Shown here piece by piece: positions 3,400 to 6,138 of a DNA stretch of 6,138 bases. The notes under the pieces were generated by a model, which was not told the DNA's origin, searched no databases, and saw only the letters and a program-made list of their open reading frames with translations. Source of the DNA: Calditrichaeota bacterium AABM5.125.24 (GTDB taxonomy: Bacteria; Electryoneota; AABM5-125-24; Hatepunaeales; Hatepunaeaceae); contig MWJR01000173.1 in the NCBI GenBank assembly GCA_002127415.1, positions 1 to 6,138 on the forward strand. Reading direction: 5' to 3'. The translations under genes and the position numbers were made by a program. Position 1 is the first letter of the stretch. The number at the start of each line of letters is the position of its first letter.

Positions 3400-5898
3400 A
3401 TGAACACCATTCAGGGCGAGCGCGTCGTTCCCCGCACCATCGAAGAGGAGATGCGGGACAGCTACCTCGACTACTCGATGTCGGTCATCGTCCAGCGAGC
3501 CCTGCCTGACGTGCGGGACGGGCTGAAACCGGTTCATCGGCGCATCCTCTACGGGATGAACGAGCTGGGCCTGGGGTCCGGGCGTCCGTCCAAGAAGTCG
3601 GCCCGCATCGTGGGTGAGGTGATGGGGAAGTTTCACCCCCACGGCGATGCGGCCATCTACGACGCCCTGGTCCGGATGGCGCAGCCGTTTGCTATGCGAT
3701 ACCCGCTGGTGGAAGGTCAGGGGAACTTCGGCTCGATAGACGGCGACGGCGCGGCGGCGATGCGTTACACAGAGGCCAGGTTGCAGAAGATGGCCGAAGA
3801 GCTGCTGGCCGATATCGACAAGGAGACGGTGGAGCTGGTCGCCAACTACGACGAGACCATGCGCGAACCGTCGGTTCTGCCGTCCCGGATACCCAACCTG
3901 CTGGTCAACGGTTCCAGCGGGATCGCGGTGGGGATGGCGACCAACATCCCACCTCACAACCTGCGCGAGGTGGTAGAGGCTCTGGTGGCGCTGATCGACG
4001 ACCCGGATCTGACCGTCGATGATCTGTCGCAGTTTGTCCCCGGCCCCGACTTCCCCACCGGTGGTATTATCTACGGCCTGGCCGGGGTGCGAAGCGCCTA
4101 TCACACCGGTCGGGGGCGGGTTGTGGTTCGGGCTCGGCCGGTGGTCGAATCTCCCAGGGGGGGGAGGGACCGGATAGTCATCACCGAGATGCCGTTCCAG
4201 GTGGACAAATCGCGCCTCATCGAGCGGGTGGCTGACCTGGTCAACGACAAAAAGATAGAGGGGATCGCCGACATCCGCGACGAGTCAGATCGGGACGGGA
4301 TGCGTCTGGTCTTCGAGCTCAAGCGCGACGCGGTTCCGGAGGTGGTGCTGAACAACCTGTATGCCCACTCATCGCTGCAGACCACCTTCGGCGTGATTAT
4401 GCTGGCGCTGGTGGACGGCGTGCCGCGGGTCATCGACCTGAAGCAGGTGCTGACTCACTACCTCGACCACCGCCATCAGGTGGTCACCCGCCGCACCAAC
4501 TACGATCTGGCCAAGGCCCGCGAGCGTGAGCATATCTTCGAGGGGCTGAAGATAGCCGTCGACAACCTGGATGAGGTGATCGGGATTATCCGGTCGTCGG
4601 CCGATGCGAACGCGGCGCGGGAGGCTCTGATGGCGCGGTTCGAGTTGACCGAGATACAGGCCAGGGAGATCCTCGATATGCGGCTGGCACGCCTGACCGG
4701 ACTGGAGCGGCAGAAGATTGAGGATGAACTCAGGATGTTGAAGGAGCTCATCTTCGACCTCGAGGGGATACTCGCCAGCCGGGAAGCCAGGATGGGCATC
4801 GTGCGGGACGAGTTGCTTCAGGTCGCCGAGCTATACGGCGACGAACGCCGCACCGAGCTGGTGGAGGAGACCGGCGAATTCACCATCGAGGATATGATCG
4901 CCGAGGAGGACATGGTCATCTCGGTGACCCGCGCCGGCTACATCAAGCGGTTTCCGGTGTCCGGTTACAGGAGGCAGAAGCGCGGCGGGAAGGGGATGGC
5001 CGGGCACCTGCCCAAGCCGGAGGACGTCATCCGGCACCTGTTCGTGGCTTCGACCCACAACTACCTGCTCTTTTTCACTGACCGGGGGAGGTGCTACTGG
5101 TTGAAGGTGCACGAGATACCGTCGTTGGGGCGAGCCGCACGCGGCAAGCCGATAGTCAATATGATTGAAATCAACCCCGGCGAACGGGTGGCGGCGATGG
5201 TAAACGTTGCGAGGTTTGATGACAAGCATTACGTCTTCTTTGCCACCCGCAAGGGCACAATCAAAAAGACACCGCTGTCGGCGTTCAGCCATCCGAGCCG
5301 TCGGGGTATTATCGCCATCCGCGTGCCGGAGGACGACGCCCTGGCCGGCGCGGATCTGACCGACGGAAGCTGCGATATAGTGCTCGGTTCCTCGATCGGT
5401 AAGGCGGTGCGGTTCAACGAACATGATGTCCGCCCCATGGGGCGCACGGCGGCAGGGGTGGTCGGGATAAGGCTCGAGAAGGGGCAGCGCCTGGTCGGAA
5501 TGGTGGTGATGCGCCGTGAAGGGACGCTCCTGGTCGCCACCGAAAGTGGTTACGGCAAGCGCTCCTCCCTCAGCGAATATCGTCTCACCCGTCGCGGCGC
5601 CCAGGGGGTGATGGCGATGCGCACCAACGAACGGACCGGCCCGATGGTGGCCATCATGGAGGTTGTGGACAGCGACGACCTTTTCATTATGACCGCATCC
5701 GGGCGTGTCATCCGGCAGCAGGTGTCGGCCATACCTACCATACACCGGGTCACTCAGGGGGTCAGGCTCCAGAGGCTCGCTGAAGGCGATCTCATCTCCG
5801 ACATCGCCAAGGTGGTGAGGGATGAGGAGGAGGGTGAGGAGACACCCGGTGGGGAGGACACGGATGACCAGGAAGAGCTGTTTGAGGGAGGGGAGTAA
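3400..5898 (+). CDS. gyrA: DNA gyrase subunit A
   Basis: Breaks and rejoins DNA in the A2B2 gyrase, which introduces negative supercoils using ATP. The 832 residues (numbered from the ATG at 3400) are near the usual length. SYLDYSMSVIVQRALPDVRDGLKPVHRRILY opens the breakage-reunion domain. The quinolone-contact region HPHGDAAIYD follows at 79-88. R122-Y123 in AAAMRYTEA carries the catalytic tyrosine (E. coli Y122), and GSSGIAVGMATNIPP holds the DNA-intercalating isoleucine (I175). The GyrA box QKRGGKG (526-532) of the C-terminal beta-pinwheel identifies gyrase rather than topoisomerase IV ParC. An acidic tail (about 808-832) ends the protein. Position 84, serine 83 in E. coli, is alanine. The frame stays open upstream to a TTG at 3328, but homology starts only after 3400. 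GGAG touches the ATG directly, too close for normal use, and AAGG is about 16 bases away, so the start is slightly uncertain. gyrB is not adjacent in this window. Confidence 0.97.
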   Translation: MNTIQGERVVPRTIEEEMRDSYLDYSMSVIVQRALPDVRDGLKPVHRRILYGMNELGLGSGRPSKKSARIVGEVMGKFHPHGDAAIYDALVRMAQPFAMRYPLVEGQGNFGSIDGDGAAAMRYTEARLQKMAEELLADIDKETVELVANYDETMREPSVLPSRIPNLLVNGSSGIAVGMATNIPPHNLREVVEALVALIDDPDLTVDDLSQFVPGPDFPTGGIIYGLAGVRSAYHTGRGRVVVRARPVVESPRGGRDRIVITEMPFQVDKSRLIERVADLVNDKKIEGIADIRDESDRDGMRLVFELKRDAVPEVVLNNLYAHSSLQTTFGVIMLALVDGVPRVIDLKQVLTHYLDHRHQVVTRRTNYDLAKAREREHIFEGLKIAVDNLDEVIGIIRSSADANAAREALMARFELTEIQAREILDMRLARLTGLERQKIEDELRMLKELIFDLEGILASREARMGIVRDELLQVAELYGDERRTELVEETGEFTIEDMIAEEDMVISVTRAGYIKRFPVSGYRRQKRGGKGMAGHLPKPEDVIRHLFVASTHNYLLFFTDRGRCYWLKVHEIPSLGRAARGKPIVNMIEINPGERVAAMVNVARFDDKHYVFFATRKGTIKKTPLSAFSHPSRRGIIAIRVPEDDALAGADLTDGSCDIVLGSSIGKAVRFNEHDVRPMGRTAAGVVGIRLEKGQRLVGMVVMRREGTLLVATESGYGKRSSLSEYRLTRRGAQGVMAMRTNERTGPMVAIMEVVDSDDLFIMTASGRVIRQQVSAIPTIHRVTQGVRLQRLAEGDLISDIAKVVRDEEEGEETPGGEDTDDQEELFEGGE

Positions 5899-5926
5899 GC
5901 GGATATCGATGTGGTTACCGCAAGTT

Positions 5927-5950
5927 CCCCCCCTGCTATTGCAGGGGGGG
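5927..5950. terminator. Perfect G/C hairpin after gyrA, possible terminator
   Basis: Arms CCCCCCCTGC (5927-5936) and GCAGGGGGGG (5941-5950) pair perfectly around TATT, 28 bases after the gyrA stop. There is no T-tract on the plus strand, so it is not a classical intrinsic terminator. A second run of seven G (5956-5962) could pair with the same C-run. It may stop or stabilise the gyrA transcript, or be another dispersed repeat. Confidence 0.5.
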
Positions 5951-5996
5951 AGTAAGGGGGGGTCTGAAAGTGTCCGCTATTACCTGCACCACTTAA

Positions 5997-6029
5997 TTCC
6001 GCCGAGCCGGGTTCTCAACCCGGCCGGAA
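5997..6029. repeat. Hairpin repeat GCCGGGTT / AACCCGGC with outer TTCCG / CGGAA arms
   Basis: Inner arms of 8 bases (6006-6013 and 6017-6024) enclose CTC. Outer 5-base arms (5997-6001 and 6025-6029) extend the stem past a CCGA bulge. The core resembles the reverse complement of the sequence at 3226-3243 upstream of gyrA. Confidence 0.55.
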
Positions 6030-6045
6030 AATGGCGTCAGGTTGA

Positions 6046-6061
6046 TCCGGCAACTGCCGGA
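6046..6061. repeat. Palindrome TCCGGCA-ac-TGCCGGA
   Basis: Seven-base arms around two bases. It is identical at 15 of 16 positions to 3247-3262, and the match extends to CTG on one side when the other copy is read on the minus strand (18 of 19). It is a second copy of the same module on the other side of gyrA. Confidence 0.65.
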
Positions 6062-6118
6062 CTGTCATTCCGACGCAGAGCCTGCCCCGGACTTGATCCG
6101 GGGTCGGAATCCAGACAG
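6062..6118. repeat. Nested inverted repeat of the GTCATTCCGAC...GTCGGAATCCAG type
   Basis: CTGTC (6062-6066) and GACAG (6114-6118) flank ATTCCGAC (6067-6074) and GTCGGAAT (6103-6110), which enclose CCCCGGA (6085-6091), loop CTTGA and TCCGGGG (6097-6103; its last G could instead pair in the outer stem). This build, with an ATTCC end and a GGAAT end around a G/C hairpin, is familiar from dispersed non-coding repeats in many bacterial genomes. No transposase is present. Confidence 0.65.
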
Positions 6119-6136
6119 CCCCGAATTCGTCTGGAT
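6109..6136. repeat. Inverted repeat ATCCAGAC / GTCTGGAT at the right edge
   Basis: Perfect 8-base arms (6109-6116 and 6129-6136) around a 12-base loop. The left arm is the end of the preceding repeat, so a second, oppositely oriented repeat unit probably begins here and continues beyond the window. Confidence 0.5.
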
Positions 6137-6138
6137 AC

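Noticed and set aside
3288..3509. 73-codon plus-strand frame starting in the gyrA promoter
   Set aside because: It overlaps the gyrA start in another frame and begins upstream of the predicted transcript start.
3373..4104. 243-codon open frame antisense to the gyrA 5' half
   Set aside because: Shadow frame of gyrA; no ribosome binding site or recognisable domain.
4831..5745. 304-codon open frame antisense to gyrA
   Set aside because: It lies wholly within gyrA on the opposite strand, is histidine/arginine-rich with no family pattern, and is the usual shadow of a G+C-rich gene.

Overview
The window looks like a piece of a chromosome from a Gram-negative bacterium, most likely a lineage of the FCB group or a neighbouring candidate phylum. 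This rests on two things: a remnant of a type IX secretion (T9SS type A / FlgD-like) C-terminal sorting domain at 1665-1883, and a GyrA whose N-terminus (ERVVPRTIEEEM..SYLDYSMSVIV) is of the kind seen in such bacteria. The assignment is an inference and no species can be named.

Layout: (1) 1-1602, minus strand and visibly richer in A+T than the rest, is an accessory module. It holds a toxin-first type II toxin-antitoxin pair, a HigB-like mRNA interferase followed by a HigA-like antitoxin fused to an ImmA/IrrE (M78/DUF955) zinc-peptidase domain. The two genes share one base (TAATG). Downstream of them is the start of an unidentified gene with a strong ribosome binding site, cut by the left edge. 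(2) 1665-1883, minus strand, is a sorting-domain fragment with no protein attached. It begins at the stop codon of the next gene. (3) 1882-3006, minus strand, is a membrane-anchored family 2 glycosyltransferase with its own good sigma70-type promoter. (4) 3007-3399 is a divergent intergenic region. It carries the glycosyltransferase promoter, a cluster of inverted repeats, and a gyrA promoter covered by two palindromes. (5) 3400-5898, plus strand, is gyrA, the DNA gyrase A subunit, complete and with alanine at the main quinolone-resistance position. (6) 5899-6138 holds a perfect G/C hairpin after gyrA and then a dense set of nested inverted repeats. Two of these modules also occur upstream of gyrA.

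How it fits together: gyrA is core housekeeping, the glycosyltransferase is a probable cell-envelope or glycolipid enzyme, and the toxin-antitoxin block looks like a horizontally acquired insertion next to a broken gene. I do not see a clearly undescribed multi-gene system. The most unusual items are the antitoxin-protease fusion with its candidate operator on the toxin start codon, the double palindrome on the gyrA promoter, the orphan sorting domain, and the repeat modules on both sides of gyrA.
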